Shown here in pieces: positions 45,470 through 54,364 of a stretch of DNA of 64,000 nucleotides; position 1 is the first letter of the stretch, and each line of letters opens with the position of its first letter. The notes under the pieces are model-generated. The model saw only the letters and a program-made list of their open reading frames with translations. It ran no database searches and was not told the origin of the DNA. The DNA lies in assembly GCA_964383365.1 (NCBI GenBank), contig CAYLHF010000003.1, positions 1-64,000 on the forward strand, in the 5' to 3' direction. A program made the translations under genes and the position numbers. The stretch comes from CAYLHF01 sp964383365 (GTDB lineage: Bacteria > Bacteroidota > Rhodothermia > Rhodothermales > UBA10348).

Positions 45470-46663
45470 TTATGCTGCAGCCGGCGTGGAGGAAACGGGT
45501 TCAACAAGATCACCCTCCGTCACGGTTGTCTGACCAACGACGATGACCTCGGCACCTTCCTCAAGCCCGCGCTCTATGACGGTTTTACCGCCGTAAGAGG
45601 CTCCCAGAGTTACGGTACGACGGGCCGCCCGCGGAGAACCGTCCGTTCGATCGACGATGTATACACTCGCTCCAAGTTCGTCGTGCAGAACGGATGTCTG
45701 GGGTAGAACGATCTGAGACGTGAGAATCGCCCGGGTGACAAACACGTCCGCTATCATTTCGGGCTTGAGCGTCGCATCTCCGTTGGGGAGTTGTATTTCT
45801 ATCAAAAAACTCCGGTTGTCGGGATCGATCACGTTTCCCACGAACGAGATCACTCCTGTCCTGGAACCGACACCGTACGCTTTGAAATCCATGTCGACCG
45901 GGGTACCCGGGTGTATATCGACAGCGTAACGCTCGGGAACTCCGGCTCTGATCCGCAGATTATTTGTATCTACAATTCTGGCAATCTGGCTTCCCGGTGC
46001 CACCTGTTCTCCGGTATCGGTAAAGTGGAATTCTATTTTTCCATCGAAGGGTGCTCGAATAAACGCATTTTCCAACTGCTTCTTCGCCTGATGTACAAGA
46101 GCCTGCGCCTGTCCGACCTGGGCGTGAGCCTGTGTCTGTTGCATGCGTACCTGCTCAAACTCGAGAGCGGAAATAATGGAATCCTTGAACAATGGCTGCT
46201 GACGCCTGAAGGTGTCGTCCGCCAGTAGTGCTTGAGCATCTGCGACATCCAGCGCACTTTCTGCCTGGGCCACTACGGCTGTCAGAATTTCGGAATCGAT
46301 TCTCGCCACCACATCTCCTTTCTTGACCGACGTTCCGAGCGGTTCGATACTCAGTACGGTGCCGGCGGACAAGGAGGACAGAACCGCGTCCCGTGGCGCG
46401 TCCACGACCCCGATCAGGGCGATCACGTCCTCGAAGGCGGTGGGTTCAAGCATGACGGTCTGTACGGGTACCACTCTTCTGATCGGAAGATCAGGATTCG
46501 AGGACGTGCTGGAAGGAGATGTGCTGGCACTGGATCCTTCGACCGGCTGAGCCTCGTCACTTGTCGTACAGGACGCCAGAACAAGTGCGAGCGTAATCAT
46601 CAGTGAGACGCTTCGTCTCGATGTCGGATGTAGATCCTCTGATTTCATCGTATTTCGGGTCAT
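45470..46663 (-). CDS. RND periplasmic adaptor (membrane fusion lipoprotein)
   Basis: Lipoprotein of 397 residues (lipobox LVLASC) linking the inner-membrane pump to the outer-membrane channel. The family order is visible: barrel-sandwich half (LSAGTVLSIEPLGTSVKKGD), helical hairpin with coiled-coil character (QVRMQQTQAHAQVGQAQAL), second half (FIRAPFDGKIEFHFTDTGEQ) and beta-barrel. The start at 46663 lies 1 base after the TolC gene stop; M at 46648 is an alternative. The pump gene begins 34 bases downstream. Confidence 0.92.
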   Translation of the reverse strand: MTRNTMKSEDLHPTSRRSVSLMITLALVLASCTTSDEAQPVEGSSASTSPSSTSSNPDLPIRRVVPVQTVMLEPTAFEDVIALIGVVDAPRDAVLSSLSAGTVLSIEPLGTSVKKGDVVARIDSEILTAVVAQAESALDVADAQALLADDTFRRQQPLFKDSIISALEFEQVRMQQTQAHAQVGQAQALVHQAKKQLENAFIRAPFDGKIEFHFTDTGEQVAPGSQIARIVDTNNLRIRAGVPERYAVDIHPGTPVDMDFKAYGVGSRTGVISFVGNVIDPDNRSFLIEIQLPNGDATLKPEMIADVFVTRAILTSQIVLPQTSVLHDELGASVYIVDRTDGSPRAARRTVTLGASYGGKTVIERGLEEGAEVIVVGQTTVTEGDLVEPVSSTPAAA

Positions 46664-46664
46664 T

Positions 46665-48335
46665 TTATTTGCTTGAAAATATTGGATCAACCACCGACAG
46701 ATCGGGTGTCCCCAGGGCGGTCTGGTAGGCACTCCTGGCGACAAGAAAATCATGAGTGGCCTGTAGATAGTTGAGTCGACTCTGATCCAGTTGGCTAGAT
46801 GCTTCTCTCACTTCGATTGCGCTCGCCACTCCCTCGTGGAGCCGCGAAGATGCGAAGGAAAAATTCAATTCAGCACTGGAAACTGTCTTCTCCTGGCTGA
46901 TCATTTGTCGTCTGGCAACACGGACATCTCGAATAGCCCGTTCGATTTCTACCTTGATTCCGTCGGCAAGAAACTCATGATCCAACGATGCCCGTTGCAG
47001 GGCAATCTTTTTCTGTTGAACATGACTCTTGGAGGCAAATCCATTAAAAATATTCCACGATAGTCGAAAGCCTACGTTTAAATCCCAGTCCCAATAATCT
47101 GAACTGAAATACCCGTTCTGTCTTGAGGAGAAAGAGAAAGGATCAGACGGATCAGACAGAATGAGACGTCTGTTGTCCGGCACGCTTCCGACGTAATTCA
47201 GGTTCAAAAATGCACTCAGATCCGGCAGGAACTCGCTCCTGGCCACTTTCAACTGAATATTCTGTAGTTCAATGTTGATACGGGCCTGTTCCAGATCCGG
47301 ACGGTGTTCGAGGGCGGTCGTGGCAGCATCCGCAAGAGAAACGGTGGAGAAGCGCTCGGTTGCATCGGATTCAAGCGAGCCGCGCAATTCGATATCCTGT
47401 TCGACGGGGATGCCGATGAGTAATTTCAGTCCATCGAGGGCTGAGGCATACTTGCTCTCTGCCGCAGTAGCCTGAGATTCCAGATTAGCCAGATTTACTT
47501 CTGCGGAAAGACGCTGAAATTTTGGAGCGGTGCCCACCGAAACTTGATGGGCCATCTCTTTCCTGGTCTGATCTGCACGGGCGACACTTTCGGTAAGAAC
47601 GGCGGTTTGTTGACGCGCAAGGAGCACATCATAGAACGCCTTCTTCACGTCATTGACCAGGAGTTGCTCCTGGCGTCGGACTCCGGCCGAGTTGAACGGT
47701 TCAAGCCACTTGGCAGCACCCGTAGCACCAACAATGACACGTCCATCGAACAATTTCTGCGATACAGACAGCGTAGATCGATAGGAATTGGGCACCGTGA
47801 ACGGATTGTCACCGGTTGCCAGAGAAATTCCCGCAGCATCGAGTCCGGCTTGCTGTTTCAGGAAAAAATCGGACAGGGAAATTGGATTGGAAGATGCATT
47901 TCCATCGGTACGGGCTTGTTCGTTGAACGCCAACCAGTCGATAAAGCCCAGCGTCTGAAACAATCCTCCTGCCTGGCTACCAGCAAACGGATTCGGGGCG
48001 CGGACCAGACGTGTAAAGCTGGATGAAATATCCATGGTGGGGTAGAGCTCTGCCCACCCTTCCTTGATCAGCGCTTTCGCGTTATCGACGTCCAATCGTT
48101 GACTCTGTAAACTAAGATTACTCAGGAGAGCGATTTGAACGGCCTCGTCAATCGTCATTACCGCTGCTGACGGTTGGTTCCACCGATGCGAATCCGACGC
48201 TGGGGTTGCCCGACGTTCGGACGGGGAAGCCTGAATACGTGCGGGTGCCTGGGCCACGGTCACTCTGGCCGGTAGGTACGTACTGAGCGCCGCACCAAGA
48301 ATCAGTAAGCTCTTCACTGAACGAAAAATACTCAT
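46665..48335 (-). CDS. TolC-family outer-membrane efflux channel
   Basis: Protein of 556 residues with a signal peptide (SLLILGAALSTYLPARVTVAQA). Two TolC repeats are seen as long alpha-helical stretches, for example ALKHRP-type ALEHRPDLEQARINIE and the late RAIRDVRVARRQM. ATG at 48335 (MSIFRSVKS) is preferred over the frame start at 48434, which lies in the intergenic space after the TetR gene. It completes a tripartite efflux operon. Confidence 0.93.
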   Translation of the reverse strand: MSIFRSVKSLLILGAALSTYLPARVTVAQAPARIQASPSERRATPASDSHRWNQPSAAVMTIDEAVQIALLSNLSLQSQRLDVDNAKALIKEGWAELYPTMDISSSFTRLVRAPNPFAGSQAGGLFQTLGFIDWLAFNEQARTDGNASSNPISLSDFFLKQQAGLDAAGISLATGDNPFTVPNSYRSTLSVSQKLFDGRVIVGATGAAKWLEPFNSAGVRRQEQLLVNDVKKAFYDVLLARQQTAVLTESVARADQTRKEMAHQVSVGTAPKFQRLSAEVNLANLESQATAAESKYASALDGLKLLIGIPVEQDIELRGSLESDATERFSTVSLADAATTALEHRPDLEQARINIELQNIQLKVARSEFLPDLSAFLNLNYVGSVPDNRRLILSDPSDPFSFSSRQNGYFSSDYWDWDLNVGFRLSWNIFNGFASKSHVQQKKIALQRASLDHEFLADGIKVEIERAIRDVRVARRQMISQEKTVSSAELNFSFASSRLHEGVASAIEVREASSQLDQSRLNYLQATHDFLVARSAYQTALGTPDLSVVDPIFSSK

Positions 48336-48447
48336 GGTCAATCTGTTTTTGGAGTAGTCGCGTGCGGGTCGGAATCGGTTCATATGATTCGACGCCGAAT
48401 CTGTCATGTTCTGGCAAACGCGGCGGGTCAACACAGGATGGTGTGCG

Positions 48448-49110
48448 CTAGGAAGAAACTGGATTCACGCCATCCAAAATGAAGTCGGTCAGGGTGTCTG
48501 CCATCTTTTCAGAGTCATTTGAATCTAGCTCGAGTGGGCTGCACGTGGCGTGCATACACTGGCGCATCTGACATCCCTTTATGTTGATGAATAACAGATG
48601 TGCCAGGAGGTGGGGAGACATTTTTCGGAGATCACCTCTTGCCATTGCCCGTTCGAGAGGTTTAGCTAACGCATCCAGAATCCGATCTTGCTGACGCAGG
48701 AAGTAACTCGCTCGCGCTGAATCAGGGCTCAGTACCATTCGCTGAGCTTCCTTTACCAGTATGAGAAAGAGGTCAAATTGGTCGGAGAAAAAATCGAAAG
48801 AACGCTGGATGAAAGCGTGCATCAGCGACCTGAACGGCAAGGTATCCTTGTCTGTGAAGGACTCTCTGATCAATTCACACAGGCCATCATATACCTCGTC
48901 GAATACGGCTACCAGTAGTGCTTCCTTTCCGTCCGAAAAGTAGTTGTAAAGGGTTCCTTTACCGAATTCAGCACGTTGTGCGATCTCGTCAATTGTGGCC
49001 TTTACATAGCCCTTTTCAGCAAAAACTTCGCGAGCTGCGCGGATCATGGCACGGCGTCGATCCTCTCTCTCTCGGTCTTTTCTGGACAGAGTCAGAATTC
49101 CGGTTTCCAT
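48448..49110 (-). CDS. TetR-family transcriptional regulator
   Basis: Repressor of 220 residues. N-terminal helix-turn-helix is AAREVFAEKGYVKATIDEIA, then AEFGKGTLYNYFSDGKEALL, the classic TetR signature. The C-terminal ligand domain is variable. The frame begins at 49164, but that start lies inside a perfect palindrome; METGILTLSR at 49110 is preferred. It is the first gene of the tetR-tolC-adaptor-pump run and probably represses its own operon through the palindrome 40 bases upstream. Confidence 0.93.
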   Translation of the reverse strand: METGILTLSRKDREREDRRRAMIRAAREVFAEKGYVKATIDEIAQRAEFGKGTLYNYFSDGKEALLVAVFDEVYDGLCELIRESFTDKDTLPFRSLMHAFIQRSFDFFSDQFDLFLILVKEAQRMVLSPDSARASYFLRQQDRILDALAKPLERAMARGDLRKMSPHLLAHLLFINIKGCQMRQCMHATCSPLELDSNDSEKMADTLTDFILDGVNPVSS

Positions 49111-49149
49111 AGGGTTGAGCGGGTCTTCTATGAATGCGTATCCACAAAG

Positions 49150-49163
49150 TGACCAATTGGTCA
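49150..49163. promoter_or_regulatory. Candidate TetR operator
   Basis: Perfect 14-bp palindrome TGACCAATTGGTCA located 40-53 bases upstream of the TetR start. A second imperfect dyad (ATGAC-6-GTCAT, 49168-49183) lies 4 bases farther upstream and shares the TGAC half. Autoregulated TetR repressors usually bind such sites near their own promoter. Confidence 0.65.
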
Positions 49164-49245
49164 TAACATGACCGCTACGTCATCACGAAGATAAAAGATT
49201 CACGGCCCATTGTTAAGAAACAACGAAATGCCTCGGAGCGAGGGC

Positions 49246-50325
49246 CTAGATGAATCGTTCGAGTTGCTGCGCGTGGAGATAATCCACGACTTTCTTGACC
49301 TGTTGAGTACTGTCACGGTGACACACAAGTGTTGCGTCTTCCGTGTCAACGACCACCACATCATTCATGCCGACAAGAGCAATGAGTCTATCGCCGCCTG
49401 CCTGAACCAGGCACCGCCCTGAGTCCTGCACCAGCACATTTCCTGAGATGACGTTACCGGTCTTTCCTTTGGGTCTGAACTCATATACGGCCCGCCAATC
49501 ACCTACGTCACTCCAACCGAAGGATCCTGGAACGACATACACTTTGTCCGCCCGTTCCATCACTCCGTAGTCGATTGAAATGCTCGGACAGTCACCAAAG
49601 GAGCGTTTGACAGCGGCCTTCTCTCTTCTGGAACCAATGGCTTTGGGAAGCGATGTGAATGCATCCGCGACTTTTGGCAAGTGTTTTGTCACAGCATCCA
49701 TGATGGAGTCTGTTCGCCATATGAACATGCCACTGTTCCAGAGAAAGTCCCCGGAGTCCAGAAAACGCTCTGCCGTGGCGACGTCCGGTTTCTCTGCAAA
49801 TGTCTTGACCCAGTAAGATTTGAGTCCTCTTGACTCGTCTGCGTCACTCGAATCGTACTGGATGTATCCATATCCTGTAGCGGGGTGGGTCGGTTCGATA
49901 CCGACCGTAATCAGCGCCCCCTCTTCCTGGGCCGCCTTGATTCCGCGTTTCAATACGCGCTGAAACTGACGGACATTTTTTACTACATGGTCGGCCGGAA
50001 GCACGATCATCGTGGCGTCCGGATCCGTGTGGTTGAGTTTCATTGCCGCATACATGATACACGGCGCCGTATTCCTGCTAATCGGTTCGGCAAGAATATT
50101 TTCTCTCGGGATCGACGGAAGTTGGTCAGAGGTCTGTTTAACGTATCGTTCGTGGGTGACTACAAATGTGCACTCCGGCTCTACGATACCCTGCAGGCGG
50201 GCAAGTGTACTCTGGATCAGTGTGCTGTCGCTGACCACGTTCAAAAATTGCTTCGGCGTCTCTTTTCTACTCATGGGCCAGAATCGACTTCCGATTCCTC
50301 CCGCCATTATTACTGCGTATGTCAT
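49246..50325 (-). CDS. manC: Mannose-1-phosphate guanylyltransferase
   Basis: Makes GDP-mannose from GTP and mannose 1-phosphate. 359 residues with the nucleotidyltransferase motif MAGGIGSRFWPMSRKETPKQ and AEPISRNTAPC, FLWNSGMFIW, and the C-terminal GWSDVGDW. The isomerase domain of bifunctional ManC/ManA proteins is absent. It stands alone, 135 bases upstream of the TetR start and not clearly linked to it. Confidence 0.94.
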   Translation of the reverse strand: MTYAVIMAGGIGSRFWPMSRKETPKQFLNVVSDSTLIQSTLARLQGIVEPECTFVVTHERYVKQTSDQLPSIPRENILAEPISRNTAPCIMYAAMKLNHTDPDATMIVLPADHVVKNVRQFQRVLKRGIKAAQEEGALITVGIEPTHPATGYGYIQYDSSDADESRGLKSYWVKTFAEKPDVATAERFLDSGDFLWNSGMFIWRTDSIMDAVTKHLPKVADAFTSLPKAIGSRREKAAVKRSFGDCPSISIDYGVMERADKVYVVPGSFGWSDVGDWRAVYEFRPKGKTGNVISGNVLVQDSGRCLVQAGGDRLIALVGMNDVVVVDTEDATLVCHRDSTQQVKKVVDYLHAQQLERFI

Positions 50326-50671
50326 ACTTGCTGTGAGAGGGTTCCAACCACGAAGAAAAAAATCTCGACGATCCTCGTCAATTACATTGAAAATAGTACC
50401 CTCGATACTGTGCGGATCGGAAAGGGTTTCGAGTCGGTTTCCCGGATTTCAGATGGAGAATCGCAGGCGTTACTAAGAAAACTATTCCATCGAGGAGACC
50501 ACGATCAATCGCAATAATGTCCAAAATATTGGACATAAAAAAGGACTTTGCAGAGCAGATACGGCTGTAGGATGGTCTGTAGAAGACGGTACATCAAACG
50601 GTCCCGCATTTGTAAGGGTGGAGCCTGAAGCGTCAGTCCCTACGTACTACCCGACCGGTGGAGGTCAACTC
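50326..50671. other. Intergenic region between divergent manC and a lipoprotein gene
   Basis: 346 bases without a convincing gene. Contains an inverted repeat ATGTCCAA-AATA-TTGGACAT (50517-50536), followed by an A-run on the plus strand, and a good Shine-Dalgarno-like GGAGGT (50660-50665) before the lipoprotein gene. Both promoters should lie here. Confidence 0.6.
50517..50536. repeat. 20-bp inverted repeat
   Basis: Eight-base perfect arms with a 4-base centre. The symmetry and AT-rich centre suggest an operator; without a following T-run it is a poor terminator in either direction. Confidence 0.4.
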
Positions 50672-51181
50672 ATGAAATATTCTGTTACGGCTACATTCTC
50701 TTTCCTGGTCCTGGTCGGACTGTCCGGTTGTGTTGCCGAAACGACGGTGGGTCCGGAGGGTCCTCCCGGAAACGCAAACGTCTTTACTCTCAACTTCTTA
50801 TTCACTACCGCAGATGCGACAATAAACGGGTCTGTAGCTTCGGTTCAATTTGATGTACCGGACCTGATTCCATCCGTCGTCGATGACGGAGCGCTCCTGT
50901 TATTCTTCAGAGATCAAGGTACCTGGACGGCCATGCCGTATACGTTCGGTGTGGAATCTCCCGATCTACCGGCGGTTGATTACACCGTCTCATTGGGATT
51001 CGGGTACGAAGTAGGTTTCCTGGAGGTCTTCTACGAGGCTTCGTCGACGGCGGTCGACCTGACAACGCTTGCTGATCGGGAGATGAAGGCTGTAGTCATA
51101 GACGGTTACCCGTTTGGGAAATCCTCCGTTGATCTGACAGATTGGAATACGGTTAAACACCTATTTCATCTGAAAGACTGA
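50672..51181 (+). CDS. Lipoprotein with short collagen-like segment
   Basis: Predicted lipoprotein of 169 residues; lipobox LVGLSGC with Cys at about 20. A short GPEGPPGN segment follows the Cys, then a probable beta-rich domain (NVFTLNFLFTTADAT, LLLFFRDQGTWTAMPYTFG). From memory, similar proteins recur in Bacteroidota as small hypothetical lipoproteins. ATG at 50672 is chosen for its signal peptide and the GGAGGT 6 bases upstream, unusual in this window. Function unknown. Confidence 0.8.
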   Translation: MKYSVTATFSFLVLVGLSGCVAETTVGPEGPPGNANVFTLNFLFTTADATINGSVASVQFDVPDLIPSVVDDGALLLFFRDQGTWTAMPYTFGVESPDLPAVDYTVSLGFGYEVGFLEVFYEASSTAVDLTTLADREMKAVVIDGYPFGKSSVDLTDWNTVKHLFHLKD

Positions 51182-51273
51182 ACGTTCCAGCGTTCCTGCA
51201 CTTTAGGATACGGAACGCGTGTCGATACCCTGATCAGAAAACAAGTTCTGGCAAACACATTTTCTGAATATCA

Positions 51274-51462
51274 ATGCGCGATCTGAATCAAACCCAAAAA
51301 GCAACCACACGACGCGCACAAACCGCTACGATGCGGCAGATCATAGCAGGATTCTGCCGAACAGCTCTGGACGACTACCGGGAGGCCGGCTATCCCTTTG
51401 GAAAAAATGTGGATGGTATGCTGATCTGGTTCGAGTACGGACAGAAAACAACAGACAACTAG
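51274..51462 (+). CDS. Small hypothetical protein
   Basis: Open frame of 62 residues followed 37 bases later by a strong hairpin, which suggests a transcript ending there. N-terminal part is polar and basic (DLNQTQKATTRRAQTATMR); the rest reads as a compact alpha/beta segment (QIIAGFCRTALDDYREAGYP). No family recognised. It could belong to the same unit as the lipoprotein gene 92 bases upstream. Confidence 0.45.
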   Translation: MRDLNQTQKATTRRAQTATMRQIIAGFCRTALDDYREAGYPFGKNVDGMLIWFEYGQKTTDN

Positions 51463-51499
51463 TCGTGTGACATATCTTCGACCATTGCGGTCGGTATAG

Positions 51500-51524
51500 C
51501 GGCGCGGGATTCGATCCCGCGCCG
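51500..51524 (+). terminator. GC-rich hairpin terminator
   Basis: An 11-bp stem (CGGCGCGGGAT with its complement) and 3-base TCG loop, followed by TTTT. On the plus strand it fits an intrinsic terminator after the 62-residue ORF. Confidence 0.75.
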
Positions 51525-51586
51525 TTTTGCGTTTATACCGGCGATAGTCCGGGTATTGGCACTTGGCCACGGGGTGGCAGTCCGGG

Positions 51587-51686
51587 NNNNNNNNNNNNNN
51601 NNNNNNNNNNNNNNNNNNNNNNNNNNNNNNNNNNNNNNNNNNNNNNNNNNNNNNNNNNNNNNNNNNNNNNNNNNNNNNNNNNNNNN
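51587..51686. other. Assembly gap (100 N)
   Basis: 100 N between the plus-strand terminator and the 3' end of the nuclease gene. The sequence GTCCGGG occurs at both gap edges and again at 51547-51553, so a repeat may have caused the break. Confidence 0.99.
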
Positions 51687-51724
51687 GTCCGGGATGCGTC
51701 GTGGGGCCTCAGTCTACAAGGCGT

Positions 51725-52957
51725 TCACCGGCGTACTTTCAGCAAGGACCTGGTTTCGATACGGGTTCCAGACGAAATGCGGACCGTGTACCAGCCCGGA
51801 CCGATCAACTCCGTCGGCAGGTTGATCTCGTGGATGCCTGCAGGCTGACGGGTGGTCAACGACGTAATCTTCCGTCCGAGAATGTCGTACAACTCGACTC
51901 GTAGATCGGACGGTGAAGCGAGTGACACTTCTACTCGAGAGTCCCTGACAACAGGGTTGGGGAATACCGAGCGTATTATTGTCCGGGTAGGGAGAACGGG
52001 GTCCGCATCGGTGTCCGTCGCCGTTGCAAACGAAAAGCGGGCCACCACAGGGAGGTGATCGGACGTGTTGTTTCGATAGTTAGGGAAGACGGTTACGAGT
52101 TCTTCGAGTCGGGCGACAGAATCACTGACGTATCGGTCCTCGAGTTCATTTGTAATCAGGATATGATCGATTGTTGACCCGAATGTACACGCACCATTGG
52201 AACACCACGTGGGTAGATTACCCTGCTCGAAGGTCAGAGTAGGGAAGAAGTAACTCTGTGGATCGGACAGGAAACCTGCGTACGGAGAGGGCTGATTTGC
52301 ATAGGTCGATGCATTTAATTCATCGTTGAAGTCACCCATGATGACGACAGGTTCAGAGGCCAGATTGGTAAACTCGATATGATTCTTGAGTCTGGCAGCG
52401 GCATCGACGCGTTTCTGATACGAGGTTGCGTCGGCAAAGGCTTTCATATGAACGGTAATGAGCGTAACCGTTGCCGTAGCCTGAGGAAGCGTGACCGTGA
52501 CCTGTATCTCCAGTGGAGGTCGACTCGCAAAAATGCTGGTGAAGGATTCCAGGATGTGCTTTACGCTCCGTTTCGTGATTGTATCGGTTCTGTAAACGAA
52601 GGCAACTCGTTGCGTCCCAGAGTTCGTTGCCAGGTCCCCATTCCAATCAGGCCCGAGTTCCGTCAACAGCTGTTGGAATATGGATGGGCTTGCCACCTCC
52701 TGTAGCGCCCATAAATCTACAGCGGATGACTGTAGGACTTCTTTCACGTGTTGAAACTGCGTATTCTCGTCAGAGGGACCGTTGGACGTGTTTCCAAACC
52801 ATTCCACATTCCATGTACCGATATCAAACGTATCGGGACTGCCGACGATCGGGATACCCTGGGCGGACAGTATCTGGCTCGGGAATACGAGTACACCGAG
52901 AAGGATCGTCAAGAATATTCGCACGGGAAACAGATGATCTGGCCGTCTTGGGAGCAT
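51725..52957 (-). CDS. Secreted endonuclease/exonuclease/phosphatase-family protein with T9SS sorting domain
   Basis: About 410 residues. Signal peptide (IFLTILLGVLVFPSQILSAQ), then an EEP domain: IGTWNVEWFG (Asn), ALQEV (Glu, metal), LITVHMKA (His), VIMGDFNDE (Asp, Asn) and TSDHLPVVARF (Asp-His), so all catalytic blocks are present. The last 75 residues are a T9SS type A-like sorting domain (VFPNPVVRDS, LRVELYDILGRKI, GPGWYTVRISSG). It probably cleaves phosphodiesters of nucleic acids or other phosphate esters outside the cell. The frame begins at 53032; M at 52957 better fits a signal peptide. Last gene of the surface locus. Confidence 0.92.
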   Translation of the reverse strand: MLPRRPDHLFPVRIFLTILLGVLVFPSQILSAQGIPIVGSPDTFDIGTWNVEWFGNTSNGPSDENTQFQHVKEVLQSSAVDLWALQEVASPSIFQQLLTELGPDWNGDLATNSGTQRVAFVYRTDTITKRSVKHILESFTSIFASRPPLEIQVTVTLPQATATVTLITVHMKAFADATSYQKRVDAAARLKNHIEFTNLASEPVVIMGDFNDELNASTYANQPSPYAGFLSDPQSYFFPTLTFEQGNLPTWCSNGACTFGSTIDHILITNELEDRYVSDSVARLEELVTVFPNYRNNTSDHLPVVARFSFATATDTDADPVLPTRTIIRSVFPNPVVRDSRVEVSLASPSDLRVELYDILGRKITSLTTRQPAGIHEINLPTELIGPGWYTVRISSGTRIETRSLLKVRR

Positions 52958-53056
52958 ACTCCTGATGAGATTCGAAGTGGTTAGGTGTAACAGGTCCGAT
53001 CGAACCCGAGAATCCGCTATCGGATCCGCCATGCGATGCCCGTCAGAAAATCTTTC

Positions 53057-54364
53057 TTATTCGAAATCGGTGTTCAACCTGAACCGCGCGATTCGATTAT
53101 TTCCTGTGTCAGCCACGTAGACAATCTTCCTGAAATACGCGACACCGTCAGGCCGTCTGAATTGCTTCTCACCATCTCCCGTTCCTCCGAACGAAACCAC
53201 GACGGGACGAGTAGAACGCGCCCCGGGAGGTGGGGCAACTCCTTCTACACCCTGAGATGTGAAAACAAACAGACTGTCTTTTCCGGCATCAGTAACGAAG
53301 ATATAATTGGTTCCGTCGGTCGCCACCGTGATGTCGGACGGATTCGCGAACTTGAATTCATCATACAGGAAGCCATCACCTCGATCGGGAGTAGACGCGA
53401 TCTGAAGTTTTTCGGTATCGGGCCGATATTCGATCCCGTCCGGCGTGTTTACCGCCTTTATGGACAGTGTTGAAAAGCGCAATCCGATAGCCGCTGGCAT
53501 TCCGCCGTCGTTGGGGCCGTGGGGCTCTGGTGATTCGGCGACAATAAAATTGAGAGACTGAGCAAAAAACGACCGCTGTGGTGGCTGGACGAATGTGGCC
53601 ACATCGGACGGAAACACCGCACTCCTGAGGCTTTCCCGTGTGGGATGAAGGGCAACGATGGATTGCAGATTCACTCCCTCAGGAGAGAACTCCATAATCG
53701 TATTATGGGGCAATATAACGGATGAGCGTACATTCACCGGTCCCTTTCTGGACACATAAAGGTGATTGTTGAACAACACACCGACGCCGGTAAATGTGAC
53801 CTCTTCATCCGTGTCAATCGGATCCGGACGACTGAATATCCTCGAATCATCGTCGAAGGGATGCCAGATGATGTCAGCGATATGAGGCGAACCCGATTCG
53901 AGTTGGTCAAAATGATAGATTACCGGAAGCGTCCATGTTCTCCCGTCCAGCAGCGTATCTCGTCTCGCCGTCACATATACGTGTAATCGTCTATCCTGAG
54001 TGACGGACGTGCCGCCACCGACGAGCGGGACGAAACCGGCCGGTCGACCGGAACTATCCAGAATATGAAGACCGCGGACGTCGACTACATAGATGAGTTC
54101 ATCGTAGCCGACGTAGACATCCCGCGGGTTATCTAATTCCGCTCCATCGGCTCCGCTGGAGAAAAAAGGGAAGAGGGGTACGTATTCCACTTCATTGATC
54201 AGACCAGGTTCAATACGGCCGGCATCGAAAATTTCCTCCGTCGTTAGATCCTGCTTATCGCCGAAGACGTCCCCACATCCGCCTAAGATGAATACAGCGA
54301 CTGCCGACCCGAGTAGTGCAAACCAACTTGAAATGGAAAGATATGTGGTATATGGTCGGATCAT
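53057..54364 (-). CDS. Beta-propeller (NHL-like) lipoprotein
   Basis: Lipoprotein of 435 residues; lipobox FILGGC with Cys at 30. Repeated propeller strands are seen at both ends: LDNPRDVYVGYDELIYVVD near 78 and FRRPDGVAYFRKIVYVADTGNNR near the C-terminus, with FANPSDITVATDGTNYIFVT between. NHL propellers mediate binding, sometimes catalysis. Its start overlaps the PorV-family gene end by 4 bases, so the two are translationally coupled. Role at the surface unknown. Confidence 0.88.
   Translation of the reverse strand: MIRPYTTYLSISSWFALLGSAVAVFILGGCGDVFGDKQDLTTEEIFDAGRIEPGLINEVEYVPLFPFFSSGADGAELDNPRDVYVGYDELIYVVDVRGLHILDSSGRPAGFVPLVGGGTSVTQDRRLHVYVTARRDTLLDGRTWTLPVIYHFDQLESGSPHIADIIWHPFDDDSRIFSRPDPIDTDEEVTFTGVGVLFNNHLYVSRKGPVNVRSSVILPHNTIMEFSPEGVNLQSIVALHPTRESLRSAVFPSDVATFVQPPQRSFFAQSLNFIVAESPEPHGPNDGGMPAAIGLRFSTLSIKAVNTPDGIEYRPDTEKLQIASTPDRGDGFLYDEFKFANPSDITVATDGTNYIFVTDAGKDSLFVFTSQGVEGVAPPPGARSTRPVVVSFGGTGDGEKQFRRPDGVAYFRKIVYVADTGNNRIARFRLNTDFE

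Noticed and set aside
49885..50517. Plus-strand open frame (210 codons)
   Set aside because: Mostly antisense to manC, which is certain.
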